A stretch of 64,000 bases of DNA, taken from assembly GCF_902141845.1 (NCBI RefSeq), contig NZ_CABFPH010000014.1, forward strand, positions 1-64,000, in the 5' to 3' direction. The notes beneath the pieces are model-generated. The model worked only from the letters and a program-made list of their open reading frames with translations, made no database searches and was not told where the DNA came from. Origin of the DNA: Methylobacterium symbioticum (GTDB taxonomy: Bacteria > Pseudomonadota > Alphaproteobacteria > Rhizobiales > Beijerinckiaceae). Below, in pieces: positions 34,714-43,306 of the stretch. Both the position numbers and the translations under genes were made by a program. The first letter of the stretch is position 1. Each line of letters opens with the position of its first letter.

Positions 34714-35277
34714 TCAGCGGATGACGAGCGCCTCGATCCAGCGGGCGCCTGGAACAATGTCCGCACGGGCAGCCTGATCGAACGGGGGCACGGAGGGATC
34801 CTGAGGCGGGGCCGCGATGTCGTTGAGATCCACCGCCATCGGCCTTCCAACCAGCCCGTCCTCCGTTTTCTGAAGAGCGTAGTAGAGGCCGTTGCTCAAC
34901 TTGGCTCCGTAGTCGGCCGGCGCCTTGTAGAGGAAGAGCAGGGCGTGCTCCAGCCACGCATAATCGCCCGGCCGGACCGTTCCCGGGTTCGCGTAGGGAT
35001 AGGGAACGTGGCACTGGACCTCGGGCCCCTCGACGCATTTGAACTCGCGCATCGACAGGAAGAAGTCCTTGAACTTCGTCCGGTCGAGGGTGACGACGAA
35101 CCGCGTGGCGTCCGGCCCTGGGGTGAACGTCACGGTGCCGATTGGAATGGACGTACCGTCGCGAGTGCGTAGCTCAAGCTGCTTCGTGCCGACCAATTCC
35201 CAAGCCTGCGCCGGACCTGCAATCCCGAGAAGGATGGCAGCGTAGAGCAGGCAGGTTCGAAGACGGTAGGGTCGCAT
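34714..35277 (-). CDS. Secreted protein of unknown function
   Basis: With the start at 35277 (MRPYRLRTCLLYAAIL) it has 187 residues and a Sec signal peptide ending at AQA near residue 25. The mature domain has beta-like segments (GTKQLELRTRDGTSIPIGTVTF) and a Cys pair in MREFKCVEGPEVQCHVPYP that could form a disulfide. No family is recognised. It follows ccdA/soxV in the leftward unit, so a periplasmic redox or sulfur accessory role is possible. Confidence 0.65.
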   Translation of the reverse strand: MRPYRLRTCLLYAAILLGIAGPAQAWELVGTKQLELRTRDGTSIPIGTVTFTPGPDATRFVVTLDRTKFKDFFLSMREFKCVEGPEVQCHVPYPYANPGTVRPGDYAWLEHALLFLYKAPADYGAKLSNGLYYALQKTEDGLVGRPMAVDLNDIAAPPQDPSVPPFDQAARADIVPGARWIEALVIR

Positions 35278-35309
35278 GGGGCGGGCTTTGGAGGCAGACG
35301 CTATCGAGG

Positions 35310-36029
35310 TCACAGGCGGGTCGTCAGGTTGGTGAGCCAAGCCGGCGAAGCGTTGACCAGGACGGTCTCCGCGGCCTTGTCGTAGCCCGTGGCGATCATC
35401 AGGCCGGTGGCCACGAGGATGGCGCCCAGGGCGACCTTCAGCCCTTTGCCGAGCCCCATCATCCGGTCGCGCCAGCGTATCAGCACCTCGCGGGACAGCG
35501 TGCCGAGGAGCAGGAGTGGCAGGGCGGCGCCGAGGCCGAACAGAAGCATCGTCGTTGCCACCGAACCCAGGTCTCGCCCCTGCGAGGCGAGGAGGGACGC
35601 GGCCCCGAGGGTCGGCCCGACGCAGGGGCTCCAGACCGCGCCGAGCAGCAGCCCGACGCCGAACTGTCCCAGAAGCCCGGTGGTCGAGAAGCCACCGAAC
35701 CGGCTCTCGGTCCAGTTGCTCACCGGGCCGGCGGCCACAGCAAGCCGGGTCTGGGCGGCCGGAACCATCAGGACGAGCCCGATCAGGACCAGCATGATGG
35801 CCGCCACGGTGCGGAAGACATCGGCGTCGAGGCCGAGGGCGAACCCTACGGTCGCTACGAACAGCCCGATGGCCACGAAGGACACCGCGAGGCCGGCGGC
35901 CAGGGCAGCGGGGCCGAGCCTGTGTTCCGATGCCGCCGCGCCCAGGACCAGCGGCAGCAAGGGCAACACGCAGGGCGACATCACCGAGAGGATGCCGGCG
36001 AGGAACGCGAGGCCGAACGTCGTGGCCAT
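35310..36029 (-). CDS. soxV: CcdA/SoxV-type membrane electron carrier
   Basis: The start at 36029 (MATTFGLAFLAG) gives 239 residues with six helices. It has the CcdA Cys pair in MSPCVLPLLPL (near 19) and WSPCVGPTLGA (near 130), which shuttle electrons from cytoplasmic thioredoxin to periplasmic acceptors. Here the acceptors would be the neighbouring thioredoxin, SoxW and SoxS. It sits 7 bp after the thioredoxin gene. soxV is separated from soxW by the whole sox operon, unlike Paracoccus. Confidence 0.83.
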   Translation of the reverse strand: MATTFGLAFLAGILSVMSPCVLPLLPLVLGAAASEHRLGPAALAAGLAVSFVAIGLFVATVGFALGLDADVFRTVAAIMLVLIGLVLMVPAAQTRLAVAAGPVSNWTESRFGGFSTTGLLGQFGVGLLLGAVWSPCVGPTLGAASLLASQGRDLGSVATTMLLFGLGAALPLLLLGTLSREVLIRWRDRMMGLGKGLKVALGAILVATGLMIATGYDKAAETVLVNASPAWLTNLTTRL

Positions 36030-36036
36030 GGCCGAC

Positions 36037-36426
36037 CTACAAAGCCTTCTCGACAGCGCCCTCGATCCACTCCGGCTGGGTGTCGCCGACCGAGCGCCCC
36101 GTCTCCTTCTCACCCTTGAAGGTGATCAGGGTGCTCTGCGTCGTCACACCGAACCGCTTCAGCACGTCTTTGCGGCTGTCGAAATCGACGTCGAACACCT
36201 GCAGGTCCTTGAACCGGGGTTGGGCTTCCAGCTTAGCGAGGATCGGCTTCTGCGACGCGCAGACGGTGCACCAGGGCGCGGTGACATGGACGAGGATCGG
36301 CTTGCCCGCCTTCTGGGCCGCCTCAAAGGCTTCAGGGGTGAAGACGGCCTCGGCGGCATTCGCAGCGGTACCGAACAGCAGGGGAGCGGCGGCCAGGGCG
36401 CCGAGCAGGAAGCGACGGGTGGTCAT
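36037..36426 (-). CDS. Exported thioredoxin-fold protein
   Basis: The 129-residue protein has a signal peptide (TTRRFLLGALAAAPLLFGTAANAA) and the redox motif APWCTVCASQ (Cys near 53 and 56). The CTVC motif matches the C-terminal domain of DsbD. Together with CcdA this pair equals a split DsbD. It probably reduces periplasmic Sox proteins. Confidence 0.85.
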   Translation of the reverse strand: MTTRRFLLGALAAAPLLFGTAANAAEAVFTPEAFEAAQKAGKPILVHVTAPWCTVCASQKPILAKLEAQPRFKDLQVFDVDFDSRKDVLKRFGVTTQSTLITFKGEKETGRSVGDTQPEWIEGAVEKAL

Positions 36427-36469
36427 GGGCTGTCTGGGTCCTTGTGATGGGTCGAGGCTTACGGGCGGC

Positions 36470-37270
36470 TCAATTGGTTGCCTGGGTGACGGCGCGGTCT
36501 ACGTTCACGCGCTCGGCCCAGTCCTTGGCCTCGGACTGACCCTTGAGGTCGATCAGCCGGGCACCGCTGACGTCGACGTTCTTAAAGTCTGCTCCTGTGA
36601 CCGTCGCGCCGGTCAGGTTGGCCCCGGACAGGTCCGAGCCCATCAACACCACGTCGGTGAGGTTGGCATCCTTCAAGTTGGCGTATTCGAGCCGCGACCG
36701 GCCGAGGTTGGCACCCTTCAGGTTGGCGCCGGAGAGGTTCACCGACACGAACACGGCCCGCATCAGGCCCATGGACTGGTTCTTGATGTCGGCGCCCCCC
36801 CTGAGGTCGACCAGCGTGGCGCCGCTCATGTTGGCGCCCTTGAAGTCGCCAATGGGCATGGACCGGCTGAGGTCCGCGCCGCTGAGGTTGGCGTCGCGGG
36901 CGGTGATGCCGAACATTTTCGTGTCCACGAGCTTGGCGCCGGACAGGTCGGCCTTCAGCAGCCATGCCTGTTCGAGGTTCGCGCCGCTGAGGTCGGCGCC
37001 GCGCAAATTGACCTTGTTCAGGCGGGCGGTCCGCAGGTTTGCGCCCCGGAGGTACAGCCCGGAGAGGTCGAGGCCAGACAGGGACTTGTCGTGCAGGTCG
37101 ACCGGCTTGCCGTCCGCGGCCTTGATCAGCGCCTCGACGTCGGCGCGGCTCATCTCGGCCTTGATCATGGCGGGCGAGGACATGTCGGCCCCGAGCAGGA
37201 GGTCCTGTTCGGCCGCGGCGGGGCCGGCGGCGAGTACGGCGAGCATGAAGCTCAGGGCGAGGCGGTGCAT
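36470..37270 (-). CDS. Exported pentapeptide-repeat protein
   Basis: The 266-residue protein has a signal peptide (LALSFMLAVLAAGPAAAE). It then has about 30 A(D/N)LxX pentapeptide repeats from residue 60 to 250 (for example GADLSGANLEQAWL), forming a right-handed beta-helix. Function is not predictable. It is the first gene of the leftward thioredoxin-soxV unit and is divergent from a Crp/Fnr regulator. A periplasmic scaffold role is possible. Confidence 0.85.
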   Translation of the reverse strand: MHRLALSFMLAVLAAGPAAAEQDLLLGADMSSPAMIKAEMSRADVEALIKAADGKPVDLHDKSLSGLDLSGLYLRGANLRTARLNKVNLRGADLSGANLEQAWLLKADLSGAKLVDTKMFGITARDANLSGADLSRSMPIGDFKGANMSGATLVDLRGGADIKNQSMGLMRAVFVSVNLSGANLKGANLGRSRLEYANLKDANLTDVVLMGSDLSGANLTGATVTGADFKNVDVSGARLIDLKGQSEAKDWAERVNVDRAVTQATN

Positions 37271-37455
37271 CGGTTCACTCCCGGTGGGCGCCGCGCATGG
37301 CGGATGCCCTTATCGTGTTCTTTGTGATGCGATGCTATGCCGGGCCGCTGCACCCGGTCGGTGACCCAGGTCACACAAGTCCGGCGCGGCGGGAGAAAAA
37401 CGCAACGCGAGCCGGACGATCAGCCCGTCGTCATGGCCGGGGGGACTACGCCGCC

Positions 37456-38130
37456 ATGACGGATGCCCAGAAGGTCGAGCGATGGATCGACCGGTTTCCG
37501 CTCCTGCAGGCGCTCAGCCCAGCGCACCTCCAGATCGCCCGGGGAACTGTGCATTTTCCGGTACTGGACGCGGGCGCCATCGCCTACGAACTCGATGGCG
37601 AGTGCGCCAACTACCTGATGTGTCTGGAGGGCCGTACGCGCATCTTCCGGATGTCTGAAGGCGGGCGCGAGGTGCTGATCTACAAAGTCGGGCCGGGCGG
37701 CACCTGCGCCCTGACCACACAGTGCCTCCTCTCCGGCGGCAACTTTCCGGCGCAAAGCATCGCCGAGGAGCGGACCGAACTGGCGGCTCTGCCGGTGAGC
37801 ACGTTCCAACACCTGATGGGCGAGAGCGCCGCGTTCCGCAGCTTCGTCATGGATGACTATACGCGGTTGATGTCCGGCCTATTCACGCTGATCGACGAGG
37901 TCGCGTTTGCCCCGCTCAAGCAGCGCCTCGCGCAACGGCTTCTGGCCGAGGCGGACCCGCGTGGGGTGGCCTCGGTAACCCATCAGAAGCTCGCGGATGA
38001 CATCGGCAGCGTGCGCGAGGTCGTGAGCCGCATCCTGGGGCAATGGGCCGAGGCCGGCCTGATCGAGGTCCGGCGCGGCGCGGTCGAGATCGTCGACCGC
38101 CCAAACTTGGAGGCCGCCGGTCGCAAGTGA
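37456..38130 (+). CDS. Crp/Fnr-family transcription regulator
   Basis: The start at 37456 (MTDAQKVERWID) gives 224 residues. An N-terminal cyclic-nucleotide-binding fold (residues 20-140) contains Cys residues in CANYLMC and GGTCALTTQCLLSG. A C-terminal winged HTH (HQKLADDIGSVREVVSRIL, near 175-195) follows. The Cys cluster differs from the FeS ligands of Fnr, so the signal is unknown; redox or sulfide stress is a guess from context. It is divergent from the pentapeptide-repeat gene. Confidence 0.83.
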   Translation: MTDAQKVERWIDRFPLLQALSPAHLQIARGTVHFPVLDAGAIAYELDGECANYLMCLEGRTRIFRMSEGGREVLIYKVGPGGTCALTTQCLLSGGNFPAQSIAEERTELAALPVSTFQHLMGESAAFRSFVMDDYTRLMSGLFTLIDEVAFAPLKQRLAQRLLAEADPRGVASVTHQKLADDIGSVREVVSRILGQWAEAGLIEVRRGAVEIVDRPNLEAAGRK

Positions 38131-38159
38131 CCTGCGGCCTGTCGGCTTGCCAGTCCCGA

Positions 38160-38546
38160 TCAGGCTGGCTCGACGGTGCCGCCGGCCTTCGCCATCGCGG
38201 GGAAGCCGCCCGCGACATGGGCGACCGGTCCGAGGCCCATGTCGTTCAGGGTCTTGGCTGCCAGGGCCGAACGGTTGCCGGAGCCGCAGTAGAGCACCAG
38301 GCACTTGCCTTCGCCGAGCTCGGCCCGGTGGGTCGGGCTCGCGGGGTCGGCCTGGAACTCCAGGAAGCCGCGGGGCACGTGGACGGCGCCGGCGATCCTG
38401 CCGGTCTTGGCCAACTCCTCGCCCTCGCGCACGTCGACGAGCACCGAGCCCGGCTGGCCCAGGCGCGCCAGCGCCTCCGCGGCCGACAGGGTCTCCACCT
38501 CCCGGTTGGCCTGCGCCACCAGGTCCTTCGCGCTGATCGTGGTCAT
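38160..38546 (-). CDS. Rhodanese-like sulfurtransferase
   Basis: The 128-residue single-domain rhodanese has the active-site loop YCGSGNRSALA with Cys87 and the VLVDVREGEE strand near 36. It transfers sulfane sulfur, here probably between persulfide products and the persulfide dioxygenase encoded just upstream. It is the last gene of the BigR-type operon that starts at 41189. Confidence 0.88.
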   Translation of the reverse strand: MTTISAKDLVAQANREVETLSAAEALARLGQPGSVLVDVREGEELAKTGRIAGAVHVPRGFLEFQADPASPTHRAELGEGKCLVLYCGSGNRSALAAKTLNDMGLGPVAHVAGGFPAMAKAGGTVEPA

Positions 38547-38557
38547 GGTCACCTCCG

Positions 38558-39469
38558 TCAATCGCCCCACGCCGCACCGTCGAGGGAGTCGAGCGGGATC
38601 TTCAGGTAGCGGCGGCCGTTCGCCTCGGGCTCGGGCAGGCGCCCGCCGCGGATGTTCACCTGCAGGGAGTGCAGGATGAGCTTCGGCATCGGCAGTTCGC
38701 GGTCCCGGGCCTCGCGCATCGCCACGAACGCCTCCTCGGTCGGTGTCTCGACGAGGTGCGGGTTCTCGCTCCGCTGCCGGGCGACCGTGCTCTCCCAGGC
38801 CGCCGCCCGGCCGCCCGGGCGGTAGTCGTGCCCGGTGAACAGCCGCGTGTCGTCCGGCAGGGCCATGATGCGCCGGATGCTGCGCCACAGCGCGTGCGCG
38901 TTGCCGCCGGGGAAGTCGGCCCGCGCCGAGCCGCTGTCGGGCATGAACAGGGTGTCGTGGATGAAGGCGGCGTCGCCGATCCGATAGGCGATGGAGGCCA
39001 GGGTGTGGCCCGGCGTGAACATCACCTCGACTTCGAGGTCGCCGATCCGGAAGCGCTCGCCGTCGGCGAAGAGCCGGGACCACTGCGAACCGTCCGTCCG
39101 GAACGTGTCCGGCAGGTTGTACAGCCCCTTCCAGAGCCGCTGCACGTCGATGACCTTCTCGCCGATGGCGGTCGGGACGCCCGTCCGGTCGTGGAGGTAA
39201 CCTGCCGCCGAGAAGTGGTCGGCGTGCGGGTGCGTGTCGAGGATCCACTCCAACTCGTAGCCCTCCCGCTCGATATGGGCGAGCAGGGCATCGGCGGAGC
39301 GGGTCGCGGTCGCGCCGGACTTCGGGTCGAAGTCGAGGACCGGGTCGATGATCGCGCAGCGCTTCGTCGCGGGGTCCGCGACGACGTACTGGATGCTCCC
39401 GGTCGGCTCGTCGTGGAAGCCGGTCACGATGGGATGCCCGCGCAGGGCTCCGGCGGTCTGGTTCGACAT
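38558..39469 (-). CDS. blh: Persulfide dioxygenase-like MBL hydrolase (Blh, second copy)
   Basis: The 303-residue protein has THPHADH (His80, His82, Asp84, His85) and FTPGHTLASIAYRIGD near 155, and ends in the same way as the copy at 23525 (LHSLQVNIRGGRLPEPEANG). The two are diverged paralogs. It is expected to oxidise glutathione persulfide to sulfite. GGAG precedes the start, and a rhodanese follows 11 bp later. Confidence 0.85.
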   Translation of the reverse strand: MSNQTAGALRGHPIVTGFHDEPTGSIQYVVADPATKRCAIIDPVLDFDPKSGATATRSADALLAHIEREGYELEWILDTHPHADHFSAAGYLHDRTGVPTAIGEKVIDVQRLWKGLYNLPDTFRTDGSQWSRLFADGERFRIGDLEVEVMFTPGHTLASIAYRIGDAAFIHDTLFMPDSGSARADFPGGNAHALWRSIRRIMALPDDTRLFTGHDYRPGGRAAAWESTVARQRSENPHLVETPTEEAFVAMREARDRELPMPKLILHSLQVNIRGGRLPEPEANGRRYLKIPLDSLDGAAWGD

Positions 39470-39489
39470 GGATCTCCTCCTGTCCGGGA

Positions 39490-40299
39490 TCAGGCGCTCA
39501 GGCCGAGGAGCGGCAGGGCCCCGCGGGCGACGACGTACAGGCCGACCAGGATGACGAGGCCGGCGAAGGTGACGGTCAGGGCGCGCTTGCGCCCGGCGAG
39601 GCGCTGGCCGAGCCTCGATCCGACGAGGCCCCCGAGCACGCCCCCCAGGATGAACAGCCCGGCGAGCGGCCAGTCGATCAGGCCGGAGGCGGCGTAGCTC
39701 GCTGCGGTCGCCGCCCCGAAGGCGCTGACCGCGACCAGCGAGGTGCCGATGGCCATGGGCAGCGGCATCGCCGTCGCCAGCATCAGGCCCGGCACGATCA
39801 GGAATCCCCCGCCGATGCCGAAGAAGCCGGAGAACAGGCCGACCGCGAGGCCGATGCCGAGGAGCCAAGGCAGGAGCACCGGCGCGCTGGCCTTGGTCAG
39901 GCGCACGTCCGGGTCGCCCTCGCCGCGTCGCTTGCGCAGCATCAGGCCCCCGACCACGAGCATGACGACCCCGAACAGGGCGAGCAGGCTCTTCCCGTCG
40001 ACCGCCTTGGCGGCCGCCGAGCCGACGAGCGCGCCAAGGACCCCGGCGAGCGAGAACGCCGCCGCGCAACGCCACTTCACGTTCCCGGCTCGCCATTGCG
40101 GGACCAGGTTGCCCGCCGCGCTGACCGAGACCGCCAGGGCGCTGGTCCCGATGGCGACGTGGGGCGAGGACACGCCGACCACGTAGGTCAGCAGTGGGAC
40201 CGCGAGGATCGAGCCGCCCCCGCCGACGAGGCCGAGGATCACGCCCACGACCCCGCCCGAGCCGGCGGCGAGGCCGGATGTGAGGGGGCCGGGCATCAT
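39490..40299 (-). CDS. TauE/SafE sulfite exporter (second copy)
   Basis: The 269-residue membrane protein has the paired TauE signatures LGLVGGGGSILAVPLL (near 23) and SGFFGIGGGFLIVPGL (near 150). It is the paralog of the gene at 22415. Its start overlaps the stop of the preceding YeeE gene by 4 bp. It is likely the sulfite exit route for this operon. Confidence 0.87.
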   Translation of the reverse strand: MMPGPLTSGLAAGSGGVVGVILGLVGGGGSILAVPLLTYVVGVSSPHVAIGTSALAVSVSAAGNLVPQWRAGNVKWRCAAAFSLAGVLGALVGSAAAKAVDGKSLLALFGVVMLVVGGLMLRKRRGEGDPDVRLTKASAPVLLPWLLGIGLAVGLFSGFFGIGGGFLIVPGLMLATAMPLPMAIGTSLVAVSAFGAATAASYAASGLIDWPLAGLFILGGVLGGLVGSRLGQRLAGRKRALTVTFAGLVILVGLYVVARGALPLLGLSA

Positions 40300-40745
40300 G
40301 CGTCGGCTCCCAGCGCGGCGGTCGGCTTCAGGCGCGCCGCCGGCACCAGGCGGAACAGCAGCATGCCGGCGACCATCGCCGCCACGAAGGTCACGGCCTC
40401 GGCCGGGGCCACCGTCAGGATGGTGAGGGCGGGCCCGGGGCAGAGGCCGGCCAAGCCCCATCCGAGGCCGAAGATCGCGGCCCCGGCGAACAGGCGTCCG
40501 TCGAGGTCGCGCCGGGTCGGGACGTCGAGCCTGGGCGCGAGCAAAGGCCGTCCGCGCCGCCTCGCCAAGCGGTAGCCGGCGGCCGAGATTGCGACGGCGC
40601 CCGCCATGACGAGGGCGAGGCTCGGGTCCCAGCGTCCGGTCACGTCGAGGAAGGCGAGGACCTTGGCCGGGTCGGCCATGCCCGAGACGAGGAGGCCGAG
40701 GCCGAACAGGAGGCCGACGGCGAAGGCGGAGGCGGTCTTGGCCAT
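40296..40745 (-). CDS. YeeE/YedE-family half-transporter (C-terminal half type)
   Basis: The 149-residue membrane protein has about four helices and the Cys motif LAGLCPGPALTIL near 110. This is the DUF6691/YeeE half-size type. It is 3 bp after its partner at 40749. The pair together correspond to one full YeeE protein such as that at 24458. Confidence 0.83.
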   Translation of the reverse strand: MAKTASAFAVGLLFGLGLLVSGMADPAKVLAFLDVTGRWDPSLALVMAGAVAISAAGYRLARRRGRPLLAPRLDVPTRRDLDGRLFAGAAIFGLGWGLAGLCPGPALTILTVAPAEAVTFVAAMVAGMLLFRLVPAARLKPTAALGADA

Positions 40746-40748
40746 GGC

Positions 40749-41189
40749 TCAGGCTCCGACGAGATGGCGCATGACGAGGACGGTCAGGACGGCGACGGTC
40801 ATGAAGATGCCGGTCGCGGCCAGCGAGCGGGGCGAGCCGCGGCCGATGCCGCAGACTCCGTGGCCGCTGGTGCAGCCTGAGCCGAGGCGCGCGCCGAACC
40901 CGACCAGCAGGCCCGCGAGGATCAGCAGCGGGAATGACGCCTCGACCGTCACCGGCGGAAGGCTGCCCCCCAGGCCGGCATAGGCGAGTGGTGCGAGGAC
41001 GAGGCCTGCCACGAAGGCCGCCCGCCAAGCGGTCTCACCCGAGGGCGGGGCCAGGATGCCGCCGAGGATGCCGCTGATGCCGGCGATGCGTCCGTTGAGG
41101 ATGAGCAGCAGCGAGGCGGACCCGCCGATCATCGCTCCGCCGAGAATTGCGCTGACGGGGGTGAAGCCTTCCATCTCAATCTGTCCCAA
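40749..41189 (-). CDS. YeeE/YedE-family half-transporter (N-terminal half type)
   Basis: The 146-residue membrane protein has about four helices and the conserved RLGSGCTSGHGVCGI segment (Cys near 108 and 115) typical of YeeE sulfur transporters. It is the first gene of the operon and has an upstream operator-like inverted repeat at 41244. The start could also be the ATG at 41177 (MEGFTPVS). Confidence 0.84.
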   Translation of the reverse strand: MGQIEMEGFTPVSAILGGAMIGGSASLLLILNGRIAGISGILGGILAPPSGETAWRAAFVAGLVLAPLAYAGLGGSLPPVTVEASFPLLILAGLLVGFGARLGSGCTSGHGVCGIGRGSPRSLAATGIFMTVAVLTVLVMRHLVGA

Positions 41190-41243
41190 AGTGCGGTCCG
41201 GGAAGCGCCCGGTCCGGCCGCGGGGACTACTGCCCCACGCAAA

Positions 41244-41278
41244 ACATTAGATGACACTCAATTAGCATCTTCTAATGT
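41244..41278. promoter_or_regulatory. BigR-type operator candidate upstream of the yeeE-yeeE-tauE-blh-rhodanese operon
   Basis: ACATTAGA (41244-41251) and TCTAATGT (41271-41278) are perfect 8-bp arms with a 19-base AT-rich spacer, 54 bp upstream of the operon start. The geometry is close to the sqr repeat at 22220. CTAAT half-sites recur upstream of the arsR gene at 47514, making that repressor the likely binder. Confidence 0.65.
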
Positions 41279-41380
41279 AATGACAAGCGGAAAGATGGTC
41301 CGGCGGACAAGCGCCCTAGAGTCAGGTGCGGCGGCACACGATCAGGTCTTCGCGGTCGATTGCCGAAGCGGTGTAAGGCC

Positions 41381-41848
41381 TCAGGGGTGGATGTATGCGA
41401 ACCCCATGGCCTGCAGGCGCGCCAGTTCGGCGACGCCGCTCGGCACGAGGTCGTCCTCGCCGACGCCGTACAGGGTGGTGCGGTCTATCTTCCGCTCGCG
41501 CAGGGTGTTGGCGCAGACCAGGAACCGCACACCCATCCCCTTGAGGGCGTCGATGCGGCCGGCGAGTTCTTTGTCGTTCGCGGCCGACTGGAAGAGGCCG
41601 ACGCCGTAACCGAGGCTCACCACGCGGATCTCGACATGCGCCTTGCCCACGGCCTCGACGTGGTTGCGCAGGTTGGCGAGCAGGCGCTTGAAGTAGGCTG
41701 CTTCGTCCGGACCGCTTCCGCCATTGTGGTAGACCACCTTCTGGTCGGCGTAGTAGCCGGCCGGCGCCTCCGAGCCGGCACGAACCGTTCCGATGCCCAT
41801 CGTCGCGAGGACGACCGCCAGCGCCAGGCTCCTAAAGACCGTCGTCAT
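41381..41848 (-). CDS. Exported DsrE-family protein (Dsb operon)
   Basis: The 155-residue protein has a signal peptide (LALAVVLATMGIGTVRA) and a DsrE-like fold. KVVYHNGGSGPDEAAYFKRLLANLRNHV is the first strand-helix, and RFLVCANTLRERKI holds the DsrE-type Cys near 112. It overlaps the upstream L,D-transpeptidase gene by 17 bp and ends the dsbD operon. A periplasmic sulfur-carrier role is possible. Confidence 0.78.
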   Translation of the reverse strand: MTTVFRSLALAVVLATMGIGTVRAGSEAPAGYYADQKVVYHNGGSGPDEAAYFKRLLANLRNHVEAVGKAHVEIRVVSLGYGVGLFQSAANDKELAGRIDALKGMGVRFLVCANTLRERKIDRTTLYGVGEDDLVPSGVAELARLQAMGFAYIHP

Positions 41849-42641
41849 CCGCCACTCCGTCGTCCGTCAGGGGTTCGGGCGCCTCCGAGGCGCCGCGGGA
41901 TAGGTCGTCGAGGCGCGCACGGTCGAGGCTGCCGGTCGTCTCCGGCGCGGCCGGCCGCGCGGCCTGGGCGGTGCCGTGCGACCCAAGCACGACGACCTTC
42001 GTGCCCGTAGGTACGCGGCGGTGCAGGTCGATGACGTCCTGGTTGAGCATGCGGATGCACCCCGAGGACACCGCCTCGCCGATGCTCCAGGGCTCGGTGG
42101 TGCCGTGGATGCGGTAGAGCGTATCCTTGCCGTCCTTGAACAGGTAGAGCGCGCGGGCCCCGAGGGGATTGCGTGCGCCACCTGGCATCCCGCCGGCCCA
42201 GCGCCCGTTCCGCTCCGGGTCACGCCTGAGCATGTCGGGGGTCGGCGTCCAGCGCGGCCAGGACGCCTTGCGGGCGACAGTCGCCTCCCCGGTGAACTCG
42301 AAGCCGGCCTTGCCCACGCCGACCCCGTAGCGCATGGCCTTGCCGCCCTCCATGACGAGGTAGAGGAAGCGCCGGTAGGGGTCGACCACGAGCGTGCCCG
42401 GTGGCTGCTTGGTCGGATAGTCGACAACCTGGCGGACGTTGCGGGCCTTCAGGTCGCGTGGCTCGACCGCATCGACCGGGAACGGCTCGTCGGTGATGGC
42501 CGCGTAGCGACGAACGGCATCGGCCGGAAGGCGCGCCCCCGCCCCGGCGACCGGGCCGGGGGCGCCCATCGAGGCCGAGCAGGCTCCGACCCCCGCGGCG
42601 AGCGCGAGGAGCGCCGTTAGGCGCATCACCCGCCGCATCAC
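41832..42641 (-). CDS. L,D-transpeptidase (YkuD/ErfK type) lipoprotein
   Basis: The 269-residue protein has a lipobox (AAGVGAC, Cys near 21) and the YkuD catalytic motif HGTTEPWSIGEAVSSGCIRM (His near 180, Cys near 197). It crosslinks peptidoglycan or anchors proteins to it. These enzymes use a thiol, and it sits directly after a DsbA-like gene (4-bp overlap), which fits a supply of reduced active-site Cys by the DsbD system. Confidence 0.87.
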   Translation of the reverse strand: MMRRVMRLTALLALAAGVGACSASMGAPGPVAGAGARLPADAVRRYAAITDEPFPVDAVEPRDLKARNVRQVVDYPTKQPPGTLVVDPYRRFLYLVMEGGKAMRYGVGVGKAGFEFTGEATVARKASWPRWTPTPDMLRRDPERNGRWAGGMPGGARNPLGARALYLFKDGKDTLYRIHGTTEPWSIGEAVSSGCIRMLNQDVIDLHRRVPTGTKVVVLGSHGTAQAARPAAPETTGSLDRARLDDLSRGASEAPEPLTDDGVADDDGL

Positions 42642-43267
42642 GAGCGGCCCTTGGCGCGTGCCTGGGCCACCGCCTGCTTGAAGCCGTCGTAGTCGAGGGC
42701 GGCCGCGACCTTGAGCGGGCCGATCAGGAAGACCGGCGTCCCCTGCAGGCCGAGGGCGTCCGCCTGGTCGAGGTTGCGCTGGAGCAGGGCGGCGATCTCG
42801 CCCTGGTGGGACGTCCGATCCGCCTCCAGGCGGGCCATGTCGACGCCCGAGGCGGAGACCGCCTCCAGCATCCGCTCCTTCGGGATCTTACGGCCGGGGA
42901 TGCCCATCAGCGCGCGATGCACGTCGTCGTAGCGGCCCTGGTACCGCGCCGCGAGGGCGAGCTGGGCGCCGTAGACGGAGGCGTCGCCGAGAATCGGCCA
43001 ATCCTTGTGGACGAGGCGGATGCGCCCGTCCGACTTCACCAGCCGGAGAAGGTCGGGCTCAGCCTTCTTGCAGAAGGGGCAGTTGTAATCGAGGAAGGCG
43101 ACGATGGTCAGGTCGCCCTTCGGGTTGCCCGAGACCGGCGCCTCCGGGTCATTGAGGATGGCGTTCTGGTCGATGCCCTGGGCGAAGGCCTCTTCCGTGT
43201 GCGGCGATAGCAGGGCGGGCGCGAGGGCGATGGCGGGGATTAGGGCGAGCAGGGTCCGGCGGTGCAT
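42638..43267 (-). CDS. DsbA-family periplasmic thiol oxidoreductase
   Basis: The 209-residue protein has a signal peptide (LLALIPAIALAPALL), the CPFC motif at 63-66 in FLDYNCPFCKKAEPDLL, and a cis-Pro segment GTPVFLIG near 180. The family resembles DsbG/ScsC-like disulfide isomerases as well as DsbA. Its position after dsbD suggests it is kept reduced. Confidence 0.84.
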   Translation of the reverse strand: MHRRTLLALIPAIALAPALLSPHTEEAFAQGIDQNAILNDPEAPVSGNPKGDLTIVAFLDYNCPFCKKAEPDLLRLVKSDGRIRLVHKDWPILGDASVYGAQLALAARYQGRYDDVHRALMGIPGRKIPKERMLEAVSASGVDMARLEADRTSHQGEIAALLQRNLDQADALGLQGTPVFLIGPLKVAAALDYDGFKQAVAQARAKGRS

Positions 43268-43306
43268 GACGGTCTCCGTGGGTATGGGTGGCTCGGAAGA
43301 GGCAGT

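Noticed and set aside
38558..40096. Apparent 512-residue protein made of an Arg-rich leader plus the persulfide dioxygenase
   Set aside because: The leader is an out-of-frame reading of the TauE gene; the true start with a ribosome site is at 39469.
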